64,000 nucleotides of DNA from Agroathelia rolfsii (taxonomy: Eukaryota > Basidiomycota > Agaricomycetes > Amylocorticiales > Amylocorticiaceae). The notes under the pieces are model-generated. The model did no database searches and was not told the origin of the DNA. It saw only the letters and a list, made by a program, of their open reading frames with translations. The first letter of the stretch is position 1. The number at the start of each line of letters is the position of its first letter. The stretch spans positions 2,666,001 through 2,730,000 of the forward strand of contig JABRWF010000002.1 of NCBI GenBank assembly GCA_018343915.1, read 5' to 3'. This document shows positions 1-11,741 of this stretch, piece by piece. The translations under genes and the position numbers were made by a program.

Positions 1-1268
1 ACCGTAATTGATATTAGTTCCTTTTGCGCACCAGTACAGACTTGAATGTATCAAAATTCATAATGTTAGAGAGAGGCCTCTGGCACCTGGATCAGACAGA
101 GTACATGTAGCTGCCAAGGTAATAGTATGGTGATCAATTCTATTTTTCTCCTCTAAGAAATCGGCGGAAGTGTGGGGCGGACGGAGAGTTGTGATCGACG
201 GCACGGTGCCGGGAGAGCAGTGCCGACTAGCGGCATATACTCGGGCTGTCCGGGGTCCTGCCTACTACGTCAGCACGATCATCAACTCTTTGGGTCCTCT
301 CTCTGGTACTAAATGTACACACAGCCTGTAGTCTCATTTCTAATTGCAAAGTGTTTGTCCCTTAAGCTAAATGGCGAGCTATTTGATCCAAGTAAGAGAA
401 ATGTATTAGAACCGCCTGTATTCAAAAGATTCTTATCTGGTTCTCATGGCGGATAATAAGTCCCAGTCGGTCCATGAACCGGTTCGAGAACTGTATCCAC
501 GCGTATTTCGCGGCTTTTGACTGCCACTCAGGCCGAAGTTCTAGAAACATTACAAAACGCGACGCTCTCTCCTTACTACAGCGAACCTATGGCAACAACG
601 GCAAGTGATTTAGAAGTGCTGTTTTGTTCCTGAGGATATACTTATCATGCGATATAGCTCATTCTATACGGGTTCACCGTTAGACTTGTGTACACATACC
701 TTCACTGAAACTTGCATTCTACGAGGCCTTTTGACGAGTCATTGGTGTGATGATAGTGATTATGGAAGATGTCGCCGCCTGACGTAACCATAAATGCAGC
801 CCTGTGACCAAAGTGGCGTCGAAGCAGTGTGAAGTAATGCTACTCTCCAGAGGCAGGGGGCAGCAGCCTCTGAGCGTAGCGGCATCATACTCTGACCACA
901 CCCACCATTCACTACCTACGAGCAACCTCTCTTGTCACATCTTCATTTATTTATGAACCCACCGAGTCCGCGAGCGAGGCCATCACACACGAAATCTGTC
1001 TGTTTATCCAGCGTAATACCCTCAGTGATCGCTACTACCACCAACTCGAAGAGATATAATCACAACCGTCGATCTGCTAGCCCACAGGCCATCTTCCGTA
1101 ATAAAAGAGATACAAATAAGCGGAGAAAGCTAACCAACTACCTCCTGTTGGACGTGCCGCCGGTATGTCAAATCAATTTTTTCATCTGTTGATAGTCAAG
1201 AATCGCTCATGGCGTTTCTATACCAATTTCAATATTCCAGCACAGCAAGCCAACTGACTTGCCCCACC
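1..1268. other. Left flank without a recognisable gene
   Basis: No open frame here looks coding on either strand. The stretch about 160-290 is richer in GC than its surroundings but carries stops in all frames within short distance. The part just before 1269 is probably the promoter and 5' leader of the plus-strand gene that follows. Confidence 0.5.
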
Positions 1269-2164
1269 ATGGCCTATACATCTCAGGTATACCTCATCCG
1301 TCCTCGCAGCTCCCATCTACGGCTGCTGCGTTCAATCTTTTCCCTCGTCGCCGAAAGACCAAAGTCAAGGCACACCAGATTTCCCGCGCTTCTTCACAGA
1401 ATTTACAAGTCGAGCATGACCCGGAGCGTTTACACTCCAATGCGTTCTCACATCTAAGGAAGGACCTTGCGAGGAACCAGGAGGCCTTCGTGCACAAAAT
1501 GCGTTCTCATGAAGAATCGTATTCCAACTCAATACCCAAATCCTTGTCGCGCGAGTCCTACGGCCCAGTCTTCGACGATCCACAACAAGAGGACGTTGAC
1601 ATCATATTACCCACAAGCGATCCGCACCTCTCATCGTTTGTCTATCATACCCGGCACCCCAAAACTCTCGATGATGCAGCCGAAGAAGACTGGGCTATGC
1701 TTGACATCGAATCGTCATCAGTTTCCCATACAGACAGCGATGGTGTAGATACATTTTCATCTCCATGCATCAGCCCCCACCCTTCTAGTCCCGCGCTCCA
1801 TAAAGACAGCGGCAGCGTCACGACCGAACAAAGTGAAAATGAATCGCCTAGCCCTAGCGCCTCCGTAACCACCTGCGATGCTCCCCTGCTTACTCCACAA
1901 ATATCCCGCGACTCGGGCATCCACCATGATTCTGACCCTTATCGTCATCATAATGAATATAATACCTCTGTATCATCACATTATCATCACACTCACGGGC
2001 CTTCTGTGAACTCCGAGGAGGAACTTGCAGCTCTCAGCCTTGCTCTTGCGAACGGAGCCTGCGAACTGAACGACTATGGACATGCGCGCCTATATGCGTC
2101 TAATCTGCCGCTGGCAGGGACGTCCATGGACGACGAGGGCTTCACTGGGGAGCTCTGGCATTAA
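1269..2164 (+). CDS. Hypothetical disordered Ser/His-rich protein
   Basis: I do not recognise this protein. A long open frame reaches the stop at 2162-2164 but has no ATG at its 5' end. A two-exon model repairs this: ATG at 1269 in a strong context (CCACCATGG), a short first exon to 1286, a 71-nt GT-AG intron 1287-1357, then the long frame in phase 0. An upstream in-frame ATG at 1209 is an alternative start. The product is about 275 residues, polar and probably mostly disordered, with Ser/Pro-rich and His-rich stretches and an acidic region near residue 110. A conserved-looking C-terminal end (EEELAALSLALANGA) could form a helix. No catalytic motif or membrane segment is visible. It may be a regulatory or lineage-specific protein. 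Confidence 0.55.
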
Positions 2165-2819
2165 TACATCGTGCGCTTTCACCCCTGCTTCATTTCTGTT
2201 ACAAAACATTGTTATTTCTTGGGTCATAAGGATTTCATAATGCATCGCCACGCTATATATTTTGATAACTATTGTAACCCCATCATTCATCGATATCGTT
2301 TTTTTTTTTCCTTCCCTCTTCCTTCCAGCCCCGACTTCAGAAATTCATATATCATAAACTGTACATCATATATCATACACGCATCAACACAACATCGTCA
2401 TAACTCCTGTTTTTTTTATTTTCTTTTTTCATCCTTCTCAAACAATTATACACCATACATGTTATAATTTTTTATATGTATATAAAAACTGGTCTGTTTC
2501 TTTTTTACTCTGTGGCAACACGCGAATTATTGTAGAGACGTTTGCACGGTATACCAGATCATCCGTTTAGTGCTTATGTATCTTTGAAGATTCGATTAGG
2601 CAGAGCGCACCTACATCAAATATTCGTCCCCCGGATTAGGCGAAAGATCTGGCGAAAGTCTTTGTTACAAAAAGAAGATGAGAACTATCATTTCCTGTAC
2701 GGAGGAACCAAAGACGCCTGGATGGCACATCTGTAGTTGATTTCTGTGATGGTATCTATTCAGATATCGTTCTTGAATGTATGCATATAAGCGCTGTACT
2801 TGCCTTTTTTGAGAGCGTT
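2165..2819. other. Intergenic, AT- and T-rich
   Basis: This stretch holds the 3' region of the plus-strand hypothetical gene, with T runs near 2300, 2410 and 2500, and the 3' flank of the converging minus-strand gene. No gene is seen. Confidence 0.5.
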
Positions 2820-5800
2820 CTAGATTCGCTGGGGGTCAAGGAAGAATTGAGCTGTAAATATAATTCCAGTCATGCCAAAAGTATGAGCGTAAATCTGGTC
2901 GCATACATGTTGAAGGAGCTCACGCCCGGGAATTTCGAGTTCCTTTCGCAATACCTGAAAGTATGAAACAATCTCTTTGTTTGCATCAGGGATGTAATCT
3001 TCAATTTTCCCATTTAGAAGACGGTCCAGCCGTGAGTTTAGCTGGGCGGTCCACGGTGAATCGAGTATGAGCGGCATTACTATTCAATTGATAAAATGAT
3101 CCAGGATGAGCTAATTGCATGAATGTGTATGATTTCTGCTTACATTTTTGCAGAGTCTTAGAGGCCGCAAGGGTTAATGCGGCAGAACAAACAGCGGTTG
3201 AAGCTAGTAATGCCAAGGTTTCATCATCGCCGATAAACTGCCTATTAAGAAGTAACAAAAGCCCTTCGATAAGGTATTCCCAGGTTTCGAGATAGGATAT
3301 AGAATCTGGAAATGCATCGCTAGACATTACGCAAACCAGCTCCGCAATAGGGCCTAGTGGATTCTACTCTTAAGTACTTGGCTTGGCACCTAGAATCGTG
3401 TGACATTACTATACCGTAGAATATAGGAGTTCGACAACATCGGAAATGGAGAGGATACCAGAATGAATTCGCTTTGACGATCTTTCTTAGGCCCTGGTAA
3501 TCGACGTGAAACAACGAGCTACCCAGAGATGCTACTGCTGCCACGAATGCTTCCAGAGCATCTAGGATGTATGCTAAGTTGTTTTAATGTTTCATCCATA
3601 ACACATCATCAGAGCATCTAAGAAAGGATACCTCTTTTAGGAGAGAATAACTTGGAAGAAAGACAGGGAAATGTGTCGCCGAGGGAGCCGAAAAACGGGA
3701 AACGATCCTGGATACTTGTACATAGGATAGCAGAAATGCGAAGTGTGTGTTTCATAGAAATAATATCATTTATCTGCACATCTGGTGTGCTAAGACGGCT
3801 AAAGCAATGACTGAGCGTGGTATGTTCGTTTTCCTTTCAAGCAACAGACCTTGTATGTAGATGATAAACTAGGACAAAGATTAGAGACCACTGAAGAACT
3901 TGTTTACAGTCCAAGAGAACCAACCGTTCCCAATATTCTTTTGGAAGCTATCTTTCCATGATTGAGGCGCAAGGTGTAACGCGTCAATGATCGTTGAGGA
4001 TGAGCAAAGCGAAATGGTTTCAACTATCAAGTCCTTCACTGATATTAGATTAGATTCTCCATTCGTGCGGACCAAATTTCGCCACAAACCAGAATTATCC
4101 CCTTCTGAGTAACCTAGACCGAAAAACAATTCACAGAAAGATCGACATGTTACCGCTGATAGGCTGGTATCGTAGACTCTGTGAATGTGGACAATGCCCC
4201 AAATACATCTATAAAGCATTTGTAGCGACGTCCGGGCTAGCTCTATTAATGGGAATACACCATTAATTATGCGCTAAAAATGGATACAATATAGGTTGTT
4301 TAGACATTAAAAATACTTAAATAAATAGAAATCTGAAGCTCACCAGGAGAACTTTCCAGGCTGGCAAATACCCTTTGCGAATATTACGTGCCAGACAGTT
4401 CTTCCATTCTGCTCCGTTCCATTGCGATGGCACATGATGTACCCATACGCAAGTCTATAGAAGGGGAACAAATCAGTATTAGAAAATGCAAAAAATTGAC
4501 TCTAAAAGAAAGGGGGAGTTACGAACAAGCTGTGTGATTGTTTCAATGTTTATCGCTCGATCGTCATCCCACATTTTCCAGCACCAAGGTATAAAATGTC
4601 CCCATTTCAGTAGAATCGAAAGGCAATCGCCTAGTTCTAATGATGGCCTCTCTAGTTTATTGGTCGGGTCTACACGCATTGTATGTTGAAGAAACTGCAT
4701 AACGTTGGCCGTAGTTTGTGGGCGAAATGCTAGTAACGGAACGGCACCATCGACGGAGGAATGCACCAAGGTGTCTATGGTCTAACATTTATTTAGCCAA
4801 CACATATTCAAACTGTTTTGCCACTTACTACATGTAAATTCAACATCATAGCTATGGACAAGGCCGACGCCCCTTGTAGTATTGAGACATCAGACTTGTT
4901 GTCCCATTCTTCGTCGAGGTATTCGAACCCCTGATCGAGAAGACACTCCAGACAGTGTGCTGAGTATTGAGGATCCAATCTTTCGACTAATAAATCCTCT
5001 AAATAACGTAATAGGGCTTGTAAAGAGCTCACGAAATGAATATTTTACTTTCATAATTGCCTAGCTCAGGTGCCATGATATAGGCGCCAAATAGCAAATT
5101 GGATGCTAAGCGTCGGGCAGCAGGTGAAACCTCTTTAACGGACACAATATCTGCAACGGTCTCCCATAGTTCTGGAAGGTTTTCTCAGCTCGCGAGCCTG
5201 TCAAAAAAATGGGCTTACAACTTACGGGGCAGTTGCGTTGCAGCACGAATGGATGCATTCATTTGTTGTTTTTGCATGCCTATATTCTTACTGTGAAACG
5301 AAGCCGTAGATCCACTGGCAATGGTGCATATGACAAGCCCAAGATATGCTAAAACGTGATCAACCCAACAGGAGATAGTGACACCAAGGGGTGTATCTGC
5401 GGCTGCAATAGTGTAAAATGTTGCTCTGTAACGGAAAAGAAGTTGCAAAGTTGTGGTATCAACTAGCCACGTATCATCAGTGACTATATGCGCACTCATT
5501 GAGCTAAAATCTCACAAAACCTGACCAGTGCAATTCTCATGATAGAATCGGACACAGTCTGCGGCTGAGAAAGAAGAAAACACGCAAATCTCTGCATACA
5601 TGCAGAAGCTTCAGAAATATCCTCATGCAGTTCAGAATTCTAACGAAAAAGAAATAGCATAAAATAATTGTAAGAATTCTGGTACTGGTTTACACACCAT
5701 CAAAATAGCGTTGTGGTCAAGATCTTGGAGTTTATCAAATGCAGCGTGCAAATTCTGTGCTAGTATTCCGGGTGACCTTGGCGAGTCTTCCAAGAGGAAG

Positions 5801-5898
5801 CGCGGAAACTGCTCAGCGGTGTTGGACAAAAAGGGCTCCTGGTCTGACTCCGACTCGGTGAACGAGGATGTCGATGAAGCCCTCCGGCTGAGCTCCAT
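2820..5898 (-). CDS. Unrecognised multi-exon helical protein, frame interrupted
   Basis: A chain of coding-looking exons runs from an ATG at 5898 (start MELSRRASS) to the stop at 2820. The protein would be about 750 residues, starting with a Ser-rich acidic segment and continuing as leucine-rich helices that resemble an ARM/HEAT-type scaffold. I do not recognise the family. Splices that keep frame include those near 5698, 4810, 4470 and 4290, a 107-nt intron after about 3890 with a weak GTCTCT donor, and others near 3600, 3420 and 3140. Two joins do not work with normal introns: near 5505 the frame moves with only a 17-nt GT-AG segment available, and near 5040 a 32-nt GT-AG segment would be needed. 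Either these are very short introns, or the gene carries frameshifts. It could also be two genes, the second starting at ATG 3755. Neighbouring RPC37 lies upstream on the same strand. Confidence 0.45.
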
Positions 5899-6102
5899 GT
5901 CGTCGAAACTGAGAGCAGTTGGTCGCTCCTGAAAGAGAGGGAGAATAATTTTTGGTGACGCTGTCAAACCCTGAGTCTAACTGGGTGCAATCACATGACG
6001 AGAAGCATTCAAACTAAGCACAAAAATACAGTATATCATTAGTGTCAACAAAGGATTGTCTATTATGAAGGAAAGACAGTCTGTTACTAGAGATACAGTG
6101 AG

Positions 6103-7096
6103 CTACTTTGACACATTTTCGCCGACCAGATTCAGAAATGCAGTCATGTTTGTCGTAGTCGTCAGGACTTCGCTTCTTTGTGAAAACAGAGAATCAAACG
6201 CCGCTTGCGCTTCATCAGTCTAAGAAAAAACTCATCAGCCATAAGAAGTCAGAGATATTGTACTATACATACCTCGACATCATGGTACTCTAGATCCTGC
6301 CACGTCTCATCCTCTTCTGCTCTCATTTTCAATAGTATCTCCCGTCTTGCAGTACTTAAACCGCCCAAAGTCTGTAGACCATTTTTGTCTTCGACCCTTC
6401 GCGATGTAGTTTGTACCTCTTTGATTTCTACTGCCTTTTTCTCTTTCTTGGGGGGTGATGGCACAGGTGCCACTGGTTCGTCAGGATCAGGAGGTGGGCC
6501 ATCATCCGAATCTGAATCGTCTCCAGTACGACGTGAACGCTTATCTTTTCGTGATAAGTGGTCCAAATAAGTGAGTGTGGGTCTGAATTGGTGCGTCTCC
6601 TGTATTGGGTGCAGGTGTAGCTTTCCTATAAGCGATTAGCCCTCCGTACATAGAGGTATATATTTCAGTGCATACCATCTCTCACTACCCCTAACATATA
6701 AACGCCAACATGGGGAACCCTTTCACTGGCCAATCTCACTTCACTCAGCCGCACATCGTCGCCTTCCATGTGCTTCGCAAAACCTATGTCTTGATTTCGT
6801 TCTCGATCGTCTGCTAAACGGGCCTGTCCGAGATCGCTTCCTTTCTCAGCATTCCAGACATCCAGTCGAGTGTCCACAGGTACATGGATTTCGGTCCTGT
6901 GTGCTCCAGGCTTAACACGAGCACGAATACGTTTTCCACTTGCGGCAGCTTTTGGCGGCACCATGAGTCGCCGTGTAAGCAGAGGGAACTGATGTAGGTG
7001 AATATGAGGGTCCATGGAAGTTGAGTAATGAATCGGCATGGTCCCGATTATCTCGTCAGTGTCATTGTTTTCATTTTGATAAGCAGTGTCGGCCAT
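6103..7096 (-). CDS. RPC37: RNA polymerase III subunit C37 (Rpc5/POLR3E-like)
   Basis: Three exons (7096-6676, 6625-6273, 6219-6103) joined by introns of 50 and 53 nt give 296 residues, close to the 282 of yeast Rpc37. The N-terminal motif (IIGTMPIHYSTSM followed by LHQFPLLTRRL) is the conserved Sin/RPC37 signature. The middle is Asp/Pro-rich and Lys-rich, and the C-terminal part keeps LGGLSTARREILLKM. In the Pol III enzyme C37 pairs with C53 in a TFIIF-like subcomplex acting in initiation and termination; this role is family knowledge. The gene is divergent from FAP7 across 238 bp, which must hold both promoters. Identification is firm from motifs, length and splice consistency. Confidence 0.85.
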
Positions 7097-7334
7097 GGGA
7101 ACTCGTAGGCTTTATGGGTTCTGGCACATGTAGCGTGAGGTAACTGAGGTAGCAAGTGAGATTCAAAGAATGCCGATACTAGTATACTTCCGCGGACGAC
7201 TTCGAAGAAATCTGAATGCATCCGGGATTACCATCACATTTATTCTGACTACACTCAGGTTACCGACTTTTTTGCGAGGAACTTGAAATCAAATTCCCAC
7301 TCAACTTTTCATCAGTCCCATAACAAAAGAAGTC

Positions 7335-7993
7335 ATGACTCGGAAAGCTCCTATCATCATCTTGACCGGCACGCCAGGAACAGGCAAATCGACACATGCT
7401 CAGCTCCTTGCACAAGAGTCCCCAATACCACTCCAGCATATTAACGTAAGCGAATGGGTGAAAGAAAAAGGCTTATATGAAGGATTTGATAAAGAATGGC
7501 AAAGCTATACGGTGGACGAAGACAAGGTTTGTACACATACTCATCTCATATATTCTTCTATATCAGCAACCCACGTCAGATTACAGCTTTTGGATGAGAT
7601 TGAACCACTGGTGGAACAAGGTGGCCTCATACTTGATTGGCATACATGCGAAGCATTCCCAGAGCGCTGGGCAGATCTTGTCGTGGTTCTCAGATGTGAT
7701 CACTCTAAACTATGGGACCGTCTTGAAGCAAGGTAGATTATCACTGCATTGATGCCAGTTCTATAATGCTCACAAGAGTATTTCTCAGAGGCTACCCCCT
7801 AAAGAAAATCCAAGAGAATAATGAGGCTGAGATCATGCAAGTCGTCGCTGAAGAAGCTCGCTCGTCATATCCTGCGGAGATTGTGGTTGAACTCCAAAGC
7901 GAAACAACCGAAGATCTCGAAAGTAACGTAGCCCGCGTAGTTGAATGGATTAAGACATGGCGGAAAGACAATGGAGTAGAAGACAACTCGTGA
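7335..7993 (+). CDS. FAP7: Adenylate kinase isoenzyme 6 / Fap7 ribosome factor
   Basis: Three exons (7335-7526, 7587-7732, 7789-7993) encode 180 residues, the size expected for Fap7/AK6. The P-loop GTPGTGKST lies at residues 11-19, the NMP-binding region contains VSEWVKEKGL, and the lid carries DRLEARGYPLKKIQENNEAEI, typical of the family. Known members bind uS11 (Rps14) and act in late 18S rRNA processing of the small ribosomal subunit in the nucleus and cytoplasm, with ATPase and adenylate kinase activity. The first intron is 60 nt, phase 0 and free of in-frame stops, so an unspliced transcript would insert 20 residues. The family sequence joins DEDK directly to LLDE, so splicing is the better model. 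Confidence 0.92.
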
Positions 7994-8300
7994 AAATGAG
8001 CGCTAATCGGTTACGGCGTCGGTAGAATAGTAAGTTTCTAATCCTGACCCCAGATGTTTATTAATCCCTCCAATAGGCGGTAATCTGCAGGCAGTAAACC
8101 GGCACCAGAAAATCAGGGATGCCAAGGCGTCAATATGATCTCTCAGACATCTTTTTACGGCCGATATCAACACAAAAACAGCCTTCGTGACTCGGATGAT
8201 TCAAACTAGATATCTGAATTAATACGGTCCGTTGTGTAAAATAAGCATTGTAAATTGCGCCAATCTATTATCCCTAAAATTATATGTTAATACGTAAACT

Positions 8301-9290
8301 CTATATCCAGCATAGAGATGCAGCGGCTGTAGCGATTCCCATGAAAAGAGTAGACCACGCAAATATCTCTCTAACTGCAGAACTAGCTGCCGCTGCCGTA
8401 CTACTTGGCATTACGCTACCCGACCAGATTGCACTTGGGGTACCGCTTAGTTCCGCTGCGAAAGGACTCTGCGTTGGGGGAGAATCCAACTGTGGCTGAG
8501 CCTCAACCGTGTTCAAGTTGCTACACGAGCCGGACTGCTTGGGATTTAAGAAGTTGATCGGGATCGACGAGATAGTGTAATAACTCTTGGAGTTGACATT
8601 TGAACCCTCGTAAAAAGTCAACTGTGAGATGAATGAGCTAATACCCAAAAATCAGATATGACGTATGAGAATCACATACGTTATAGGATCCGGCAGGCAA
8701 ACAAGTCGACATGTTGAAATTGACATGCTTTACGGTGCTCCCGGACTCCTGTTGAAGAAGCTGGTTTCCGTCGGAGACAGTCATGTTGATTTTAGTATCA
8801 GACGAGACCAAGAAAATGTCGAGACTATTGTACGAAGTCGATAGTCCGGAACCTGGCTCGGCGGCCTTGGGCCACTGCAAATGACCATCACCAGAGACCT
8901 GTAATATGTTATTGAATATGTCAGAACGTTGTATGTGCTAGTGAGAAAGTTTGATGTTATCGTTATCGTACGTCAACAGCAATAGCAAGCGTGCCTCCTG
9001 CATTATATGTACTGGAGTAGATCGTCAGTCTGAAAATGACTCGAGACAGAATTATTGGACGTACGAGCGAGGATTGGGCGCATCAATGATGCTCAGCTGA
9101 AATCCATGTTATTTTGAGTACTGCTTCAAGGCTCTAAAATATATCGAGTTAAGCATACCCCGTACGTGAAAGTTTGGCCATTCACAAGTACTTGTCCCTG
9201 AGCCCCGGAAATAATGCTAAAGGATGTTAAAAGAATGGAGATAAAAAGAGCGTGGAGGTAGCAAAGGAACGAGTGCCGTTGAATGAACAT
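8301..9290 (-). CDS. Secreted GPI-anchored protein, unknown function
   Basis: A five-exon model starts at ATG 9290 and ends at 8301. The N-terminus is a classical signal peptide (basic start, long hydrophobic core, cleavage probably near SGAQG). The body contains short beta-rich segments, a Ser/Thr-rich part and the conserved-looking piece YYTISSIPINFLNP. After a Pro/Ser/Thr-rich linker the C-terminus is a hydrophobic tail of about 20 residues, the arrangement of a GPI-attachment signal. Such small extracellular proteins with this build are common in agaricomycetes, often of unknown role at the cell surface. Exon joins near 8640 and 8880 keep frame (GSYN to LTFYEG, and AVD to VSGDG). I cannot assign a biochemical function. 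Confidence 0.65.
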
Positions 9291-10033
9291 CACTTGAGGC
9301 TTTGCAAGGTGCTATTGCCTGAGTTAGTTGGTCAACGTAGGTGTTTTTGAAGTATAATGATGTGTATGGGAGAGAGACATGCGTTCCATGTTCTCATCTT
9401 TATATGCCGCGATCCAAAGGGGAACCGGGGAGATCTCGCAACAACCCTCGGCACGGCATCAATAGGCAAACAACCATGACGACGACGGACTCTCACGATG
9501 CTCAGGAGCAACGAGAAAGGTATCGGGCTTCAATTTCTTGTACTTGTTATGAGAATGAGGAAAGTGCAGAGTTGTAGATGTCAGAGAGGACAATAATGTA
9601 ATTTGAGTACTGAGTTGTTGACGATATCAGTGGCGAAAATAAATTCACAAACACCGAGGTAGTCCTGTCGGTGTTTGAGTTCCAAGGCAGTAAAACTGCT
9701 CTTCACAGGCTCGGAACGGAACATTAATATGAGAGCGTGGATCAATGACATCAAGTCGGAGTGCATGGAAGAGTGATATTCGCGCCACCATTGAGCTTGC
9801 TTGCTGGTGTGGCTACCTACGGTGTCTTGAAACCAACAGATTTTTGGACTGGATGTTTTTCCAAACATGAGGTTTTTATACGTGGCCAGCAGAAATATGT
9901 GAATGATTCCTGTGGCTGAATCGCTTGATCATCGTTGAACATGATCAATAATACAGACAATTTAGCAAGGCAGATAGTAAAGCAGAGACTTTTCATACTA
10001 TAATACAGAGGAATACATAATGTATACATGGTT
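9291..10033. other. Intergenic between two minus-strand genes
   Basis: This stretch holds the promoter of the GPI-anchored protein and the 3' flank of the glutathione transferase-like gene. An open frame on the minus strand at 9581-9868 begins with ATG but has no family resemblance or splice partner, so I do not call it. Confidence 0.45.
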
Positions 10034-10819
10034 TCAAGAATGGTCCCTATCTTCACTTTCTACCATCTTCAACAAGTCCTTGTACTCTGGGAACCATCGT
10101 TTTGTTAACGTTGCCACGAAAATACGCGTATGTTTTCCTCTCAGAATCATCTCCGTAACCTCCGGGTTGGCAGTCTCCCCTAACATGTTAGATAAGAAAC
10201 CATAAATCACAATATCCAACATCGTCGGCTCTCCGTCTTTGGTATCGTAAAACAGCCCGTTCGATGATTCGGCCAGCCTGGCTTCGATAGCATCTGTCCA
10301 GCCTCGGATGATAATGTCGATATCGGTATTAGAGTGTCTGCCTACGCCTTGCGCCCACATAGCGTTGTAAACAACACGGCGCAAGTAGTATGCCACAGGA
10401 TATCTGAACATCCAATGCACGAACATCTTTGAACGCATGATAGCAAAGTTATCCGGCCGCATAAATCGTGTGTGGACCACAGCGGGGTAGATGTGGTTTT
10501 CCGTCCATCCCTGGAAGGCGAGCGAGTCTGCACGCTGCGATGGCGTCAGGCTTGCGTCGGGGTCCTGGACGTGACCGTTTTTGATCAGGTAGCGGACAAT
10601 GAAGAAGGAGTCGGGGATGGTATGGATGTTACTCGGGTTGTTCACATCTGGGATAGTGATATACGGCAGTTTGCCCTTGGGAGCCGTCATGGGTAGTTGA
10701 AATACAGGAGCATAGTCTGTATAATTCCCCGCACGAAGGAATGTCTCTAGTTTCTGACAATAGCCAGATGCAGAAGGCTCCTCATAATTTTTTTGGAAGC
10801 AAAATAATTGAAGAGACAT
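10034..10819 (-). CDS. FAX/metaxin-type glutathione S-transferase-like protein
   Basis: An intronless frame of 261 residues starts at ATG 10819 (MSLQLFCFQKNYE); an in-frame ATG at 10861 would add 14 residues without homology. The N-terminal thioredoxin-like half shows the strand-helix pattern with a Cys (SGYCQKLETFLRA) and the cis-Pro turn (KGKLPYITI) followed by DSFFIVRYL. The C-terminal helical half carries RADSLAFQGW and the late GEPTMLDIVIYGFL segment. This matches the failed-axon-connections/Tom37 branch of GST-like proteins (GST_N_4 plus GST_C_6). Whether it has transferase activity cannot be told. The lack of introns is unusual in this window. Confidence 0.75.
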   Translation of the reverse strand: MSLQLFCFQKNYEEPSASGYCQKLETFLRAGNYTDYAPVFQLPMTAPKGKLPYITIPDVNNPSNIHTIPDSFFIVRYLIKNGHVQDPDASLTPSQRADSLAFQGWTENHIYPAVVHTRFMRPDNFAIMRSKMFVHWMFRYPVAYYLRRVVYNAMWAQGVGRHSNTDIDIIIRGWTDAIEARLAESSNGLFYDTKDGEPTMLDIVIYGFLSNMLGETANPEVTEMILRGKHTRIFVATLTKRWFPEYKDLLKMVESEDRDHS

Positions 10820-11741
10820 GTCGATAATAAGATGTAGACGGGCAGCGTCGTGATAGATCACAAGAAGTCGTAGGGGCCACTCGAATGAGAATTATGCTGG
10901 ACATAAGAATACCACGCTTTATATGCCATTCATCTCTGAGAAATAAAGTAACAGTAGTCTCTGGCAGCTGCTGCGGATGGTGTTTAGCGGGAGTACCATT
11001 GTAAGGCGAGAAAAAGTAGCGTGAGCTGAAGTTGTCCTGCCAAGGGGGCCACGCCGGTGCCGTAGGTTTGCGCGATGCGGCTTACTCTTAGTAAGCGTTC
11101 TTCTTGAATAGTCAAGTTCTTCGTTCTGACGTAAGTAAATGAATAAGGAACCATGAAGCGGAACCCCAAAGGGTCACAGGCGGGAACGCGTTGCTGGGAT
11201 TAATTCAAGTTATGGCACCACTACTAGTGTATTGCTGCGGCGGCCGCAGCTACCAGTATTCACGCACACCGGCAAGCGTGCACATGAACCCCAAAGCTCT
11301 AAGCCCGAGTATACTGTACATCAAAGTTAATTGTTGCAATAACTGGCATCATAAAATTTCGAGGGGTCCCAAGTTCCAGCGTAACCGTGGTTCGTAATTT
11401 TATGTGCAATAGAGAAATTACTGGTGCAGTCAGCGTTAATCCTAACACTGACACCCAACTCGTACTCGTTTGCCCGACATCCATAGATCTTGAAATGGGA
11501 CGTACAGTTTCAGCAAAATAAAACATCTATGATTCTTGACGGATCCGGATCTATGCAATGAGCTTATAACCGCCTTGGTTTAGCGTAAAACAAAACACTT
11601 TCTAATGATATTCAAATTTGGTAGATAAATTCAGTACAGCAAGCTTCTCAAAGTTCATTGATCCGTTCATTTCCCAGCTAATAAATTTCTATTTTATTTA
11701 AAAAAAGTTACCAGGTTTTGGGGTGTAGGGAAAGAAGTACT
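10820..11741. other. Intergenic, no gene seen
   Basis: The stretch includes the promoter of the FAX-like gene and the 3' flank of the first phosphatase copy, with A/T-rich sequence near 11580-11720. A NotI-like GCGGCCGC occurs near 11240. No open frame looks coding. Confidence 0.5.

Noticed and set aside
9581..9868. 95-codon minus-strand frame starting with ATG
   Set aside because: It has no homology that I recognise and lies in the flank between two genes.
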